Positions 1 through 7,826 of a stretch of 64,000 bases of DNA are shown here, in pieces. Source of the stretch: Streptomyces lienomycini (GTDB taxonomy: Bacteria; Actinomycetota; Actinomycetes; Streptomycetales; Streptomycetaceae); contig NZ_CP116257.1 in NCBI RefSeq assembly GCF_027947595.1, positions 6,198,001-6,262,000 on the forward strand, written 5' to 3'. Numbering within the stretch: position 1 is the first letter of the stretch; every line of letters begins with the position of its first letter. The notes under the pieces were generated by a model that saw nothing but the letters and a program-made list of their open reading frames with translations, had not been told where the DNA came from and made no database searches. The position numbers were made by a program, and so were the translations under genes.

Positions 1-306
1 AACGGGCTCGTCCTCGACCTGCGTTCGGCGGCGTACGCGGCGGCCTGGAAGCCGAAGGGCGAGGTCGCCTCGCGGACGGCGACCGTGCGGGTGCTGCACG
101 CGCCGACCCGGAAGGTGGTCAGCCACTTCAACAAGGCGACCAAGGGGCGGATCGTCCGGGGTCTGCTGACGTCCGGGAGCGCGCCCGAAGGGCCTCGGGA
201 GCTGGTGGAGGCGCTGCGGGAGCTGGGGTACGAGGTGGAGGCCGAGGCGCCCGGGAAGGCCGGGAGGCCGTGGTCGCTGGACGTGCTGGTGGACGAGGTC
301 CACTGA
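1..306 (+). CDS. yaaA: Peroxide stress protein YaaA family, 3' end only
   Basis: The reading frame is open from the first base of the window and ends at a TGA at 304-306, so only about the last 101 residues are present. The fragment matches the C-terminal part of the YaaA/UPF0246 (DUF328) family: a LVLDLRS segment, then a W-K-P stretch, then [15 protein letters not shown], which is the conserved basic C-terminal block. YaaA proteins are cytosolic DNA-binding proteins that limit the free iron pool during peroxide stress in E. coli; the role in actinomycetes is inferred. The start and N-terminal half lie outside the window. The following gene begins 117 bp downstream on the same strand, separated by a C-rich spacer with no obvious hairpin. 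Confidence 0.85.
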   Translation, partial: NGLVLDLRSAAYAAAWKPKGEVASRTATVRVLHAPTRKVVSHFNKATKGRIVRGLLTSGSAPEGPRELVEALRELGYEVEAEAPGKAGRPWSLDVLVDEVH

Positions 307-423
307 CCCTCCCCCACCCTGCCCCACCCCACCTCACCCTGCCCCGACCCCACCCCGCTCCCTCGCGTTGCACTGGCTGCAACGGTGATTGCAGAGAGTG
401 CGTTCCGGCGGCACGATGAGGGC

Positions 424-1083
424 ATGAGTTCTCCGCTGCCCTCCTCCCCCGCCCCCTCGGTGCTGGATCTCGCGCCGGTCGTGCCCGTCGTGGTCCTCGA
501 CGACCTCGCCGACGCGGTACCGCTCGCCCGGGCGCTCGTCGCCGGTGGGCTGCCCGCGATCGAGGTGACGCTGCGGACTCCGGTGGCCCTCGACGCGATC
601 CGGGCGATCGCCGGTGAGGTGCCGGACGCGGTGGTCGGCGCGGGCACGCTCGTCACGGCCGAGCAGGTCGGGGAGGTCGTGGCGGCCGGGGCGCGGTTCC
701 TGGTCAGCCCGGGGTGGACGGACGTACTGCTGGAGGCGATGCGGGGGTCCGGGGTGCCGTTCCTGCCGGGGGTGTCGACCACCTCGGAGGTGGTGGCGCT
801 GCTGGAGCGCGGGGTGCGGGAGATGAAGTTCTTCCCGGCCGAGGCCGCGGGCGGCACCGCCTACCTCAAGGCGCTCGCCGCGCCCTTGCCGCAGGCCCGT
901 TTCTGCCCGACCGGTGGCATCACCCCGGCCTCCGCACCGGAGTACCTGGCGCTGCCCAACGTCGGCTGCGTGGGCGGGAGTTGGATGCTGCCCAAGGACG
1001 CGGTGGCCGGCCGGGACTGGGGGCGCGTCGAGGCGCTGGCCCGGGAGGCGGCCGGGCTCAGCGCAGGTGGGACGTCTCGTTGA
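424..1083 (+). CDS. eda: KDPG/KHG aldolase (2-dehydro-3-deoxyphosphogluconate aldolase)
   Basis: A 219-residue class I aldolase that would split 2-keto-3-deoxy-6-phosphogluconate into pyruvate and glyceraldehyde 3-phosphate, or act on 4-hydroxy-2-oxoglutarate. Visible signatures are the VVPVVVLDD beta-strand 1, the AIEVTLRT strand with its catalytic glutamate, VGAGTLV, a FLVSPG segment, the PGVSTTSEV loop and the MKFFPAE motif carrying the Schiff-base lysine near residue 135, ending with the FCPTGGI phosphate-binding strand. Length is normal for the family. I chose the ATG at 424; the frame is open upstream to 385, but those residues do not resemble the family. The 3' end overlaps the opposing RNase H/phosphatase gene by 26 bp, tail to tail. 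Substrate preference cannot be read from sequence alone. Confidence 0.93.
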   Translation: MSSPLPSSPAPSVLDLAPVVPVVVLDDLADAVPLARALVAGGLPAIEVTLRTPVALDAIRAIAGEVPDAVVGAGTLVTAEQVGEVVAAGARFLVSPGWTDVLLEAMRGSGVPFLPGVSTTSEVVALLERGVREMKFFPAEAAGGTAYLKALAAPLPQARFCPTGGITPASAPEYLALPNVGCVGGSWMLPKDAVAGRDWGRVEALAREAAGLSAGGTSR

Positions 1084-2257
1084 ACAGGCGGACGCTGGCG
1101 CCGCCGTCCGCGTAGTACGCCACCGCCGACAGGGACGCCGCCGACAGCTCCATCCGGAACAGCGACTCGGGCGGGGCGCCCAGGGCGAGTCGCAGGAACG
1201 TCTTGATGGGCGTCACGTGGGAGACCAGCAGCACCGTGCGGCCCGCGTACTCCGTGACGAGCCGGTCGCGGGTCGCGGCGATCCGGACACCGGTCGCCGC
1301 GAAGCTCTCGCCGCCGCCGGTCGGTTCCGCGTCCGGGGAGGCCAGCCAGGCGTCCAGGTCGTCGGGGTGGCGGTCGCGGACCTCGCCGAAGGTGAGGCCC
1401 TCCCAGGCGCCGAAGTCCGTCTCCCGCAGGCCCTCCTCGACCGCCACCTCGAGACCGAGGCGGGCGGCGACGATGCCTGCGGTCTCGCGGGTGCGGGCCA
1501 GGGGTGAGGCGACGACCGCCTCGATCGTGCCGCGCCGGGCGAGGCTCGCGGCGACCTTCTCGGCCTGCTCCCGGCCGACCGGCGACAGGGACGGATCGCT
1601 GCCGCCGCTGCCGGAGAACCGCTTCTGCGGGGTGAGGGGCGTCTCGCCGTGCCGCAGGAGGACGAAGGTGGCGGGGGCGCCCATGTCGGGTGGTCCCCAA
1701 CCGGGCGAGGCCACGGTCTTCGCCGCGCGTACGTCGGCGTCGGCCGCCCGTGCGCCTACGTCGGTGGAGGCCGCGTCGGCCGCGGCGTCCAGTTCCGCCG
1801 TCGACCCGGCCGGTGACCACTGTTCGCCGCGCGCGCCCGCGTCCATCGCCTCGTTGGCCAGGCGGTCGGCGTGCTTGTTGCTCGCGCGGGGGATCCACTC
1901 GTACGTCACGCGGCCGGGCGGGAAGACCCGCGCGGCCTCGGCCGCCAGCGGCTTCATGTCGGGGTGCTTGATCTTCCAGCGGCCCGACATCTGCTCGACG
2001 ACGAGCTTGGAGTCCATGCGCACGTGGACGACGGCGTCCGGGTCGAGCTCCCTCGCCGCGCGCAGGCCGGCCAACAGCCCCCGGTACTCGGCGACGTTGT
2101 TGGTGACGACCCCGAGGTACTCGGCGGCCTCCACCAGGGACTCCCCCGTCGCCGGGTCGAGGACCACCGCGCCGTAGCCCGCGGGCCCCGGGTTGCCCCG
2201 CGACCCGCCGTCGGCCTCGACGACGAACTCCCGTACCCGGCCCCGCGAACCGGTCAC
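1058..2257 (-). CDS. Bifunctional RNase HI / acid phosphatase (CobC-like)
   Basis: A two-domain fusion of 399 residues. The N-terminal 140 residues are an RNase HI-like domain: a VEADGGSRGNPGP strand with the first catalytic aspartate, NVAEYRGLL with the glutamate, HVRMDSKLVVEQM with the second aspartate and ASNKHADRLANEA near its end. After an alanine-rich linker comes a histidine phosphatase domain with LLRHGETPLTP (catalytic RHG) and a second histidine in VLLVSHVTP. This fusion is widespread in actinobacteria; the phosphatase half may act on alpha-ribazole phosphate in B12 assembly, which is an inference here. The GTG at 2257 was chosen because a G-rich Shine-Dalgarno sits about 9 nt upstream and the conserved fold starts within ten residues; upstream frame is not conserved-looking. 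It lies 35 bp after the zinc-ribbon gene, probably in one transcript with it and the NIF3 gene. Confidence 0.92.
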   Translation of the reverse strand: MTGSRGRVREFVVEADGGSRGNPGPAGYGAVVLDPATGESLVEAAEYLGVVTNNVAEYRGLLAGLRAARELDPDAVVHVRMDSKLVVEQMSGRWKIKHPDMKPLAAEAARVFPPGRVTYEWIPRASNKHADRLANEAMDAGARGEQWSPAGSTAELDAAADAASTDVGARAADADVRAAKTVASPGWGPPDMGAPATFVLLRHGETPLTPQKRFSGSGGSDPSLSPVGREQAEKVAASLARRGTIEAVVASPLARTRETAGIVAARLGLEVAVEEGLRETDFGAWEGLTFGEVRDRHPDDLDAWLASPDAEPTGGGESFAATGVRIAATRDRLVTEYAGRTVLLVSHVTPIKTFLRLALGAPPESLFRMELSAASLSAVAYYADGGASVRLFNETSHLR

Positions 2258-2292
2258 CGGATCAGCCCCCGGATCAGCCACCGAACCGGCCC

Positions 2293-3036
2293 CTACAGCC
2301 CGGAGTCGGCCGTGCGCACCAGGATGCGGCGGCAGTTCTCGCAGCGGACGACCGTGTCGGGCGCCGCCGCACGGATCTCGCTCAGCTCGGTGATGGCCAG
2401 CTCCTGGCGGCACCCCTGGCAGCTGCGCTGGTACAGCTTGGCCGCGCCGACGCCGCCCTGCTGCTCGCGCAGCTTCTCGTAGAGCTTCAGCAGGTCGTCG
2501 GGGACGGAGCCCGAGACGACCTCGCGCTCCTTGGTCACCGAGCCCGCCTCGCCGTCCAGCTCCTCGACGGCCGCGTCGCGGCGCGCGGTGGCGTCGTCGA
2601 TCTTGCCCTGGACGGCGCCGGACCGCTCGGTCAGCTCGGCGACCCGCTCCTGCGCGGACTCGCGGCGCTCCATCACCTCCAGCACGACGTCCTCGAGGTC
2701 GCCCTGGCGCTTGGCGAGGGAGGCGATCTCGCGCTGGAGGTTCTCCAGGTCCTTCGGGGAGGTGACGGCGCCGGAGTCGAGGCGCTGCTGGTCGCGGCCG
2801 GCGCGCTGGCGCACCTGGTCGACGTCCTGCTCGGCCTTGGTCTGCTCGCGGGCGCAGTCGCTCTCCTCGGTCTGCGCGGCGACGAGCAGGTCGCGCAGCT
2901 GGGTGAGGTCCTTGTTCAGCGACTCGATCTCGGCGTGCTCGGGCAGCGACCGGCGCTTGTGCGCGAGCTGCTGGAGACGCGTGTCGAGGCCCTGGACGTC
3001 GAGGAGTCGGATCTGGTCGGCGGGCTCGGCTTTCAG
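2293..3036 (-). CDS. Coiled-coil protein with C-terminal C4 zinc ribbon
   Basis: A 247-residue protein made of a long charged helical hairpin (residues about 5-180, rich in E, R, Q and A heptads) followed by a zinc ribbon with CQGCRQE and, 21 residues later, CENCRRIL. This is the actinobacterial C4-type zinc-ribbon family (zf-RING_7). The only start that gives a full-length protein is a CTG at 3036: it shares a CTGA overlap with the stop of the NIF3 gene and has GGGAG placed 7 nt upstream. Between the in-frame TAG upstream and this CTG there is no ATG, GTG or TTG, and the next GTG in frame (2814) would remove about 74 residues of the coiled coil. Translational coupling to the NIF3 gene is therefore likely. 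Biochemical function is not established; an adaptor or RNA-binding role is only speculation. Confidence 0.85.
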   Translation of the reverse strand: MKAEPADQIRLLDVQGLDTRLQQLAHKRRSLPEHAEIESLNKDLTQLRDLLVAAQTEESDCAREQTKAEQDVDQVRQRAGRDQQRLDSGAVTSPKDLENLQREIASLAKRQGDLEDVVLEVMERRESAQERVAELTERSGAVQGKIDDATARRDAAVEELDGEAGSVTKEREVVSGSVPDDLLKLYEKLREQQGGVGAAKLYQRSCQGCRQELAITELSEIRAAAPDTVVRCENCRRILVRTADSGL

Positions 3037-3890
3037 TTGGGGGCTCCCATTGCGCTAGAGGTCGGGGCGGACGCCGCGTGGGCGGTCCAGGGGTCGGTGA
3101 CCGTCTTCGAGACGTGGACCCTGAGGTCCCAGCCGTTGCGGTCGGAGATCTCGTCGAGCTGGGCCGCGCCCAGCTCGCACCAGGGCCACTCGGTGGCCCA
3201 GTGCGCCGCGTCGAGCAGCGCGAGGGGGCTGTGGGCGCGGGCCTCCGAGGCCGGGTGGTGGCGGAGGTCCGCGGTGAGGAAGGCGTCGACGCCCGCCGCC
3301 CGTACGTGGTCGAAGAGGCCGTCGCCGGAGCCGCCGCTGACCGCGATCGTGCGGACGGTCGCCTCCGGGTCGCCCGCGACGCGGATGCCCTGCGCCGTGG
3401 CGGGCAGCCGCTCGGCGGCGCGGGCGGCCAGTTCGCGGACGGTCAGCGGGTGCGGCAGCTCGCACACCCTGCCCAGGCCCCGGCGGCCCTCGGGGTCGGC
3501 CGGGTCCGGCACCAGGGGCCGGACGACGTTCAGGTCGAGGGCGCCGGCCAGCGCGTCGGATACGCCCGGGTCGGCGGTGTCGGCGTTGGTGTGGGCGACG
3601 TGCAGGGCGATGTCGTTCTTGACGAGGGTGTGCACGACGCGGCCCTTGAAGGTGGAGGCCGCGACCGTCGTCGTCCCGCGCAGGTACAGCGGGTGGTGGG
3701 TGACGAGCAGGTCGGCGCCCAGCTTCACCGCCTCGTCGACGATCTCCTGGACGGGGTCCACGGCGAACAGGACCCGGGAGACCTCCTGGTCGGGGTCGCC
3801 CACGACGGTGCCGACCGCGTCCCAGGACTCGGCCCGCTCGGCGGGCCACAGGTTGTCCAGCGCGGCGATGACTTCTGACAGACGGGGCAC
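3033..3890 (-). CDS. NIF3-like dinuclear metal-centre protein
   Basis: A 285-residue NIF3/YqfO family protein (also called GTP cyclohydrolase I type 2-like). The metal-binding motif VTHHPLYLRG lies near residue 65 and the HVAHTNAD histidine motif near residue 100, with the closing histidine-containing segment in the last quarter (about residue 220: LLDAAHWATEW). These proteins form hexameric toroids with two metals per subunit; their cellular substrate is unsettled. The start is a GTG at 3890. A Shine-Dalgarno is weak there. The gene begins a three-gene minus-strand run: its TGA overlaps the CTG start of the zinc-ribbon gene by 4 nt. The facing gene upstream starts at 4100, leaving a 209-bp divergent promoter region. 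Confidence 0.92.
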   Translation of the reverse strand: MPRLSEVIAALDNLWPAERAESWDAVGTVVGDPDQEVSRVLFAVDPVQEIVDEAVKLGADLLVTHHPLYLRGTTTVAASTFKGRVVHTLVKNDIALHVAHTNADTADPGVSDALAGALDLNVVRPLVPDPADPEGRRGLGRVCELPHPLTVRELAARAAERLPATAQGIRVAGDPEATVRTIAVSGGSGDGLFDHVRAAGVDAFLTADLRHHPASEARAHSPLALLDAAHWATEWPWCELGAAQLDEISDRNGWDLRVHVSKTVTDPWTAHAASAPTSSAMGAPN

Positions 3891-4099
3891 GCGTGCAAGG
3901 CTACCTGGAGGTTCTGTGCCCTTGTACCCGCAGCCGGGACACCCCGCCGTGACCGCCGGCGCCCGGTTCGGCGCAGCACACCCCGTGCCCTCCCCTCAGG
4001 CGAATCGTTCCTGTGACACACGTACGTGTGATGGGGGGCGCTGCCGGTCCCCCGCCCGTGCGTGCGAAAACTAGCTTCGTCGCCGGAGGTGACCGAACG

Positions 4100-5374
4100 A
4101 TGACGGCCTGTGCGATCGAGCCTTCGGCGGACCCCGGGAACAGCGGGGCCCCGAAGGCGGGCTGCAGCATCACCGCGGAGGGTGCCTACGCGGCGCGTCT
4201 GGCCCGGAGCGGAGGGAGCGGCGAGGCCTGGTACCCGGAGCGCTGGACCCTGGACGGCCCCGAGCCGTACGCGGTGCCGCTGCCGGGCAACCAGCCGGAG
4301 GAGCCGGGCACCGAGGTGCAGCCGATGGGCGACGGGCGGGTCCTGGTCCACCGCGTCGCGGCCGGCCGGCACCTCTTCGCGCTGCTGTACCCGACCGGGC
4401 CCGGCACCGGCGAGCTGCCGCTGGGCGCGGTCGAGTGCCCGGCGGACACCACCGCTCTGCGGCTGCTGCCTGCCGCGCCGGGCGGCGAGCAGGCGTACGC
4501 CCTGGCGGTCGGCCCGCGCTCGTCGGTGCTGTGGCAGGTCGCGGGCGGCGCGTTCGGGCCCGAGCGGGTCGCCGAGATCCCGGGCCGCTGCTCGGGCGGG
4601 GTCTGGCTGGACCGCACGGGCCGGATACTGGCCGTGGACCGGGAGACCGGCGGGCGCACCAAGGCGGTCGTGGTGGATCTGGAGTGCGGCGGCGAGGTGT
4701 CGCCGCTGCTGCAGATCGCCCCGGACAGCGACGACCGGATACTGCTGGCCGACCCCGACAGCGGGCTGGTGCTCATCCGCTCGGACGCTCCCTCCCCGGG
4801 GCGGGAGCGGCTCGGCTGGGGGGTCCTGGGCAGCACGCTGCCGGTGCGCTTCCCGGAGTGTCTGCGGCTGCCGGACTGCGTGGTGACTCCGTTCGCCGTC
4901 CAGCCGGGGCAGGTGCTGACCCCGGAGCGCTGCGCGGTGGCGCTGCGCGTGGACGGGGCGTTCGGCAGCTGGGTCGGCGTGTGGCGGCCCGCCGAACGGC
5001 AGGTCCGTCATCTCCCGGCGCCCGAAGGGTGGTTGGCGGGCGCCGGACTGTGGACCCCGGACGGGGAGCTGCGGCTGCCGTGTTCCACCCCGCGGTTGCC
5101 GTGCGGCGTGGCCCGGCTGGTCGCTCCCGGGACCGGCGACGAGCGGGCGGAGGGGACGAGGGGCACGGAGGGAACCGGGGGCGCGGGAGGCGCGGGACAT
5201 GGCGCGGGAGGCGCGGGACATACGGAGGAATCGGCTCCGGGCAGGTCCGGCGGGGGCGGGAGCGACGGCGCGGCGGACGCTTCCACGCCCGCCCCGGCGC
5301 CTGCGCCCGCGCCCGCTTCGCCGCGCCCCGTTCCGCTGCAACAGGCGCCGCTGGCACGGCTTGTAACGAACTAG
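4100..5374 (+). CDS. Conserved hypothetical protein, probable beta-propeller-like fold
   Basis: A 424-residue protein that I do not recognise as an enzyme. It has no signal peptide or membrane segment. Residues 40-340 show repeated short beta-strand blocks of the form W-x-V-(A/G)-G-G-x-F-G-P, G-R-I-L-A-V-D and D-D-R-I-L-L-A-D-P-D-S-G, which suggest a propeller of four or more blades. From about residue 350 the protein becomes a low-complexity tail rich in G, E and T, then alternating A and P before a short end. The ATG at 4100 is preceded by a strong GGAGGT at 4085-4090; the frame is open upstream to 4013 but lacks such a site. It is divergent from the NIF3 operon. Cytosolic location is inferred from the lack of targeting signals. 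Confidence 0.75.
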   Translation: MTACAIEPSADPGNSGAPKAGCSITAEGAYAARLARSGGSGEAWYPERWTLDGPEPYAVPLPGNQPEEPGTEVQPMGDGRVLVHRVAAGRHLFALLYPTGPGTGELPLGAVECPADTTALRLLPAAPGGEQAYALAVGPRSSVLWQVAGGAFGPERVAEIPGRCSGGVWLDRTGRILAVDRETGGRTKAVVVDLECGGEVSPLLQIAPDSDDRILLADPDSGLVLIRSDAPSPGRERLGWGVLGSTLPVRFPECLRLPDCVVTPFAVQPGQVLTPERCAVALRVDGAFGSWVGVWRPAERQVRHLPAPEGWLAGAGLWTPDGELRLPCSTPRLPCGVARLVAPGTGDERAEGTRGTEGTGGAGGAGHGAGGAGHTEESAPGRSGGGGSDGAADASTPAPAPAPAPASPRPVPLQQAPLARLVTN

Positions 5375-5471
5375 TGCCGGTTGGCGTGGCCGTCTGGATT
5401 CGACCCGAGGTGTGCCGGTTAGACTCGCCCGGCTGTAGGAAAGATCATGTTGACGGGGTGAATTCCTTCCG

Positions 5472-5639
5472 ATGAACGACGCCAGCACGACCCAGCCGAT
5501 CCAGGCCGCCGGTGCCGACGTTTCCGAGACCGACACCGGCCACGGCAAGCACCGTGGGCCGGTCTCCAGCCAGGAGGGCGTGGTGACCCCGCAGGGCCGC
5601 CACCGCAGGCCGGCCGAGGAGTCCGAAACGGCCGCCTGA
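5472..5639 (+). CDS. Small hydrophilic conserved-looking protein, 55 residues
   Basis: A short ORF from ATG 5472 to TGA 5637-5639. The product is acidic in its first half and has two similar basic stretches, GHGKHRGP and GRHRRPAEE, separated by 16 residues; there is no cysteine, signal peptide or membrane helix. The third-position G/C bias is as strong as in neighbouring genes, which supports coding. Upstream (5384-5460) is a region containing TTAGACT and later TTGACGG, and a modest GGGG about 14 nt before the ATG. It sits alone between the hypothetical propeller gene and the MaoC gene. Function is unknown; I can only say it looks like an expressed small protein. Confidence 0.55.
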   Translation: MNDASTTQPIQAAGADVSETDTGHGKHRGPVSSQEGVVTPQGRHRRPAEESETAA

Positions 5640-5787
5640 CGGCCCGGACAAGGCACGAGCAGGACACGCGCACGTCGTGAGCAGGACGCGGGCAGGACCG
5701 CGAGCAGGACGTGTGTGAGGCACAGAAGCGCACGAAGTACGCGGCTCCGGCCCCGTTCGCCGCATCCGGCGGACGGGGCCGTCGTCG

Positions 5788-6675
5788 TCACCCGTACCGG
5801 ACGACGGTGTCGGCGAGGACCGGGGCGCCGTCCCGTTCGACGGCGCCGACGGCCACCCGCACCGAGCCGCCCACCGAGCCGGCGCGGTCCGGTCCCGCGG
5901 TCCCCCACATGCGGGTGCGCAGCGTCTCCCCCGGGTACACGACCCCGGCGAACCGTGTGCGGTACTCGCGCACCCGGGTCACGTCACCGTCCCACAGCGT
6001 GTCGACGACCGCCTTGAGCGCGGCGCCGTAGGTGCACAGTCCGTGCAGGACGGGCCGCTCGAAGCCGGCGCGGGCGGCGAACTCCGGGTCGGCGTGCAGG
6101 GGGTTCCGGTCGCCGGAGAGCCGGTAGAGGAGCGCCTGGTCCTCGCGCACGACGTGGTCGACGACGTGGTCCGGGGGTTCGGCGGGCGGGGGCGAGGGGC
6201 GTCCGGACGGGCCCCGCTCGCCGCCCCAGCCGCCTTCCCCGCGGACGAAGACCTCGGCCTCGTCGGTCCACAGCGGCCCGTCCGCGTCGGTGACCTCGGT
6301 GCGCAGGACGAGTACGGCCGCCGTGCCCTTGTCGTACGCGGCGACGACGCGCGAGGCCGCGTTCGCCCGGCCGTGCGCCGGGACGGGCCGGTGCAGGCGC
6401 AGGCGCTGGCCGCCGTGCAGGACGTGGGCGAGGTCGACGTCGACGCCGGGCACGGACAGGGCGCGGATCACGCCCGGTGGGCCGCCGCCGGCCACCGTCG
6501 CGAAGCTCGGCAGGACGTGCAGCCGGGTCTCCAGGGTGTAGCGCAGTTCGCGGGGGTCGGTGGCGGGCCGGCCCGCGCCGATGCCGAGGTGGTAGAGCTG
6601 GACGTCCTCGGGCCCCCAGGTGATCTCGCGGACCCGGGGCGCGGCGGCGAGTGCCCCGGCTGCGTCGATGGGCAT
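5788..6675 (-). CDS. MaoC-like (R)-specific hydratase / hydratase 2
   Basis: A 295-residue double hot-dog protein. The C-terminal hot-dog carries the hydratase 2 motif: a DRNPLHADPEFA segment around residue 205 with the catalytic aspartate and histidine, followed by GFERPVLHGLCTYG. The N-terminal half is a degenerate hot-dog, the arrangement seen in eukaryotic-type enoyl-CoA hydratase 2 of multifunctional enzyme 2. The likely reaction is reversible hydration of trans-2-enoyl-CoA to (R)-3-hydroxyacyl-CoA. I chose ATG 6675, which has GGAGCGGGAG upstream; a longer frame to 6858 only reads through the palindrome array in the intergenic region. It diverges from the ABC exporter operon across 221 bp. 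Confidence 0.88.
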   Translation of the reverse strand: MPIDAAGALAAAPRVREITWGPEDVQLYHLGIGAGRPATDPRELRYTLETRLHVLPSFATVAGGGPPGVIRALSVPGVDVDLAHVLHGGQRLRLHRPVPAHGRANAASRVVAAYDKGTAAVLVLRTEVTDADGPLWTDEAEVFVRGEGGWGGERGPSGRPSPPPAEPPDHVVDHVVREDQALLYRLSGDRNPLHADPEFAARAGFERPVLHGLCTYGAALKAVVDTLWDGDVTRVREYRTRFAGVVYPGETLRTRMWGTAGPDRAGSVGGSVRVAVGAVERDGAPVLADTVVRYG

Positions 6676-6761
6676 GGCGCTCCCGCTCCTCATGGTCACG
6701 ACGACGATCACGGACAGCCCGACCGTACGGTACGCGGCGGCCCGGGAGTCCGGGCGCCCAC

Positions 6762-6834
6762 GACATCTGTCCCGCCGCTCACGACATCTGTCGCGCCGCC
6801 CATGACATCTGTCGCGCCGCCCATGACATTTGTC
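6762..6834. promoter_or_regulatory. Four phased palindromes (GACA-N2-TGTC), 21-bp period
   Basis: Four copies of GACATCTGTC (the last reads GACATTTGTC) begin at 6762, 6783, 6804 and 6825, exactly 21 bp apart, i.e. two helical turns. Each is GACA-N2-TGTC and sits in a conserved 21-bp unit with a CGCCGCC-like spacer. They lie 63-135 bp upstream of the ABC exporter start and 87-159 bp upstream of the MaoC start. A dimeric regulator bound at all four would occupy one face of the helix. The NarL-type response regulator encoded downstream (9915-10547) is the natural candidate, by inference from gene context only. Confidence 0.7.
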
Positions 6835-6883
6835 CTGCCGAACACCGGACAACCGCATCTGCCGTCCGACCCCGTCCGCTCCG

Positions 6884-6899
6884 TAGCGTCATCGGCATG
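6884..6899 (+). promoter_or_regulatory. Leaderless-type promoter of the ABC exporter operon
   Basis: A TAGCGT -10 box at 6884-6889 is followed by 7 nt and then the ATG at 6897. No purine-rich ribosome-binding site is present, so transcription probably begins at the A of the start codon. A matching -35 is not obvious, which would fit an activator-dependent promoter served by the palindrome array upstream. Confidence 0.5.
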
Positions 6900-7826
6900 A
6901 CACCGACAGAGGGCACCACCCCCGCCGTCTCCTTCGCGAAAGCGGCCAAGGCCTACGGCGACGTCCGCGCCGTCGACGGCGTGGACCTGCGCATCGAGCC
7001 CGGCGAGACGGTCGCGCTGCTCGGCCGCAACGGCGCGGGCAAGTCGACGGCGATCGCGCTGCTGCTCGGTCTGTGCCCGCCCGACACGGGCACGGTGGAG
7101 CTGTTCGGCGGACCTCCGGAACGGGCCGTGCGCTCGGGCCGGGTGGGGGCCATGCTCCAGGAGGCACGGGCGGTGCCCCGGGTCACCGTGGGCGAGCTGG
7201 TCGCCTTCGTGGCCGGCCGCTACCCGGCGCCGATGCCCGCCGGCACGGCCCTGGAGCTGGCCGGGATCACCGAGTTGGCCGGGCGGCGCGTCGACCGGCT
7301 GTCCGGCGGGCAGGTCCAGCGGGTGCGGTTCGCCCTCGCGCTGGCCGGCCGCCCAGACCTGCTGGTGCTGGACGAGCCGACGGCCGCCCTGGACGTGGAG
7401 GCCCGGCAGGCCTTCTGGCAGTCGATGCGGGCGTACGCCCGGCGCGGCAGCACGGTCCTCTTCTCCACCCACTACCTGGAGGAGGCCGACGCGCACGCCG
7501 ACCGGATCCTGGTCGTCGACCGGGGCCGGGTCGTCGCGGACGGCACCGGTGACGAGCTGCGCCGGGCGGCGGGCGGCAGCCGCGTCTCCTTCGACCTGGC
7601 CGGCCGGTCCACCGAGGGCCTGACGCTGCTGCCCGGGGTGCGTTCCTCGGAGGTACGGGGTGACCGGGCGCTGCTGCGCACCGAGGACTCCGACGCGACC
7701 GTCGTCGCCCTCGCGGAACTCGGCGCGATACGCCGTCTGGAGGTCGCCCCGGCCTCCCTGGACGACGCGTTCCTGGCCCTGACGACACCGGCCGGCCCCC
7801 GGCCGGAGAAGGAGAGTGTGCGATGA
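6897..7826 (+). CDS. ABC-2 type exporter, ATP-binding subunit
   Basis: A 309-residue ATPase: Walker A GRNGAGKST at residues 43-51, Q-loop in GAMLQEARAV, signature LSGGQVQRV from residue 136, Walker B LLVLDEPTAALD at 156-167 and the switch histidine in FSTHYLEEAD. The C-terminal 80 residues are the usual extension of drug-type (DrrA/CcmA-like) exporter ATPases. Its TGA overlaps the permease ATG as ATGA, and the histidine kinase and response regulator follow, a common actinobacterial and firmicute layout in which the two-component system controls the exporter. Energises export of an unknown, probably amphipathic or antibiotic-like substrate. Start chosen from the leaderless promoter spacing and family alignment. 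Confidence 0.93.
   Translation: MTPTEGTTPAVSFAKAAKAYGDVRAVDGVDLRIEPGETVALLGRNGAGKSTAIALLLGLCPPDTGTVELFGGPPERAVRSGRVGAMLQEARAVPRVTVGELVAFVAGRYPAPMPAGTALELAGITELAGRRVDRLSGGQVQRVRFALALAGRPDLLVLDEPTAALDVEARQAFWQSMRAYARRGSTVLFSTHYLEEADAHADRILVVDRGRVVADGTGDELRRAAGGSRVSFDLAGRSTEGLTLLPGVRSSEVRGDRALLRTEDSDATVVALAELGAIRRLEVAPASLDDAFLALTTPAGPRPEKESVR

Noticed and set aside
6676..6858. N-terminal extension of the MaoC protein with repeated cysteine/arginine residues
   Set aside because: The repeated residues arise from reading through the 21-bp palindrome array; the conserved protein begins at ATG 6675 with a good ribosome-binding site.
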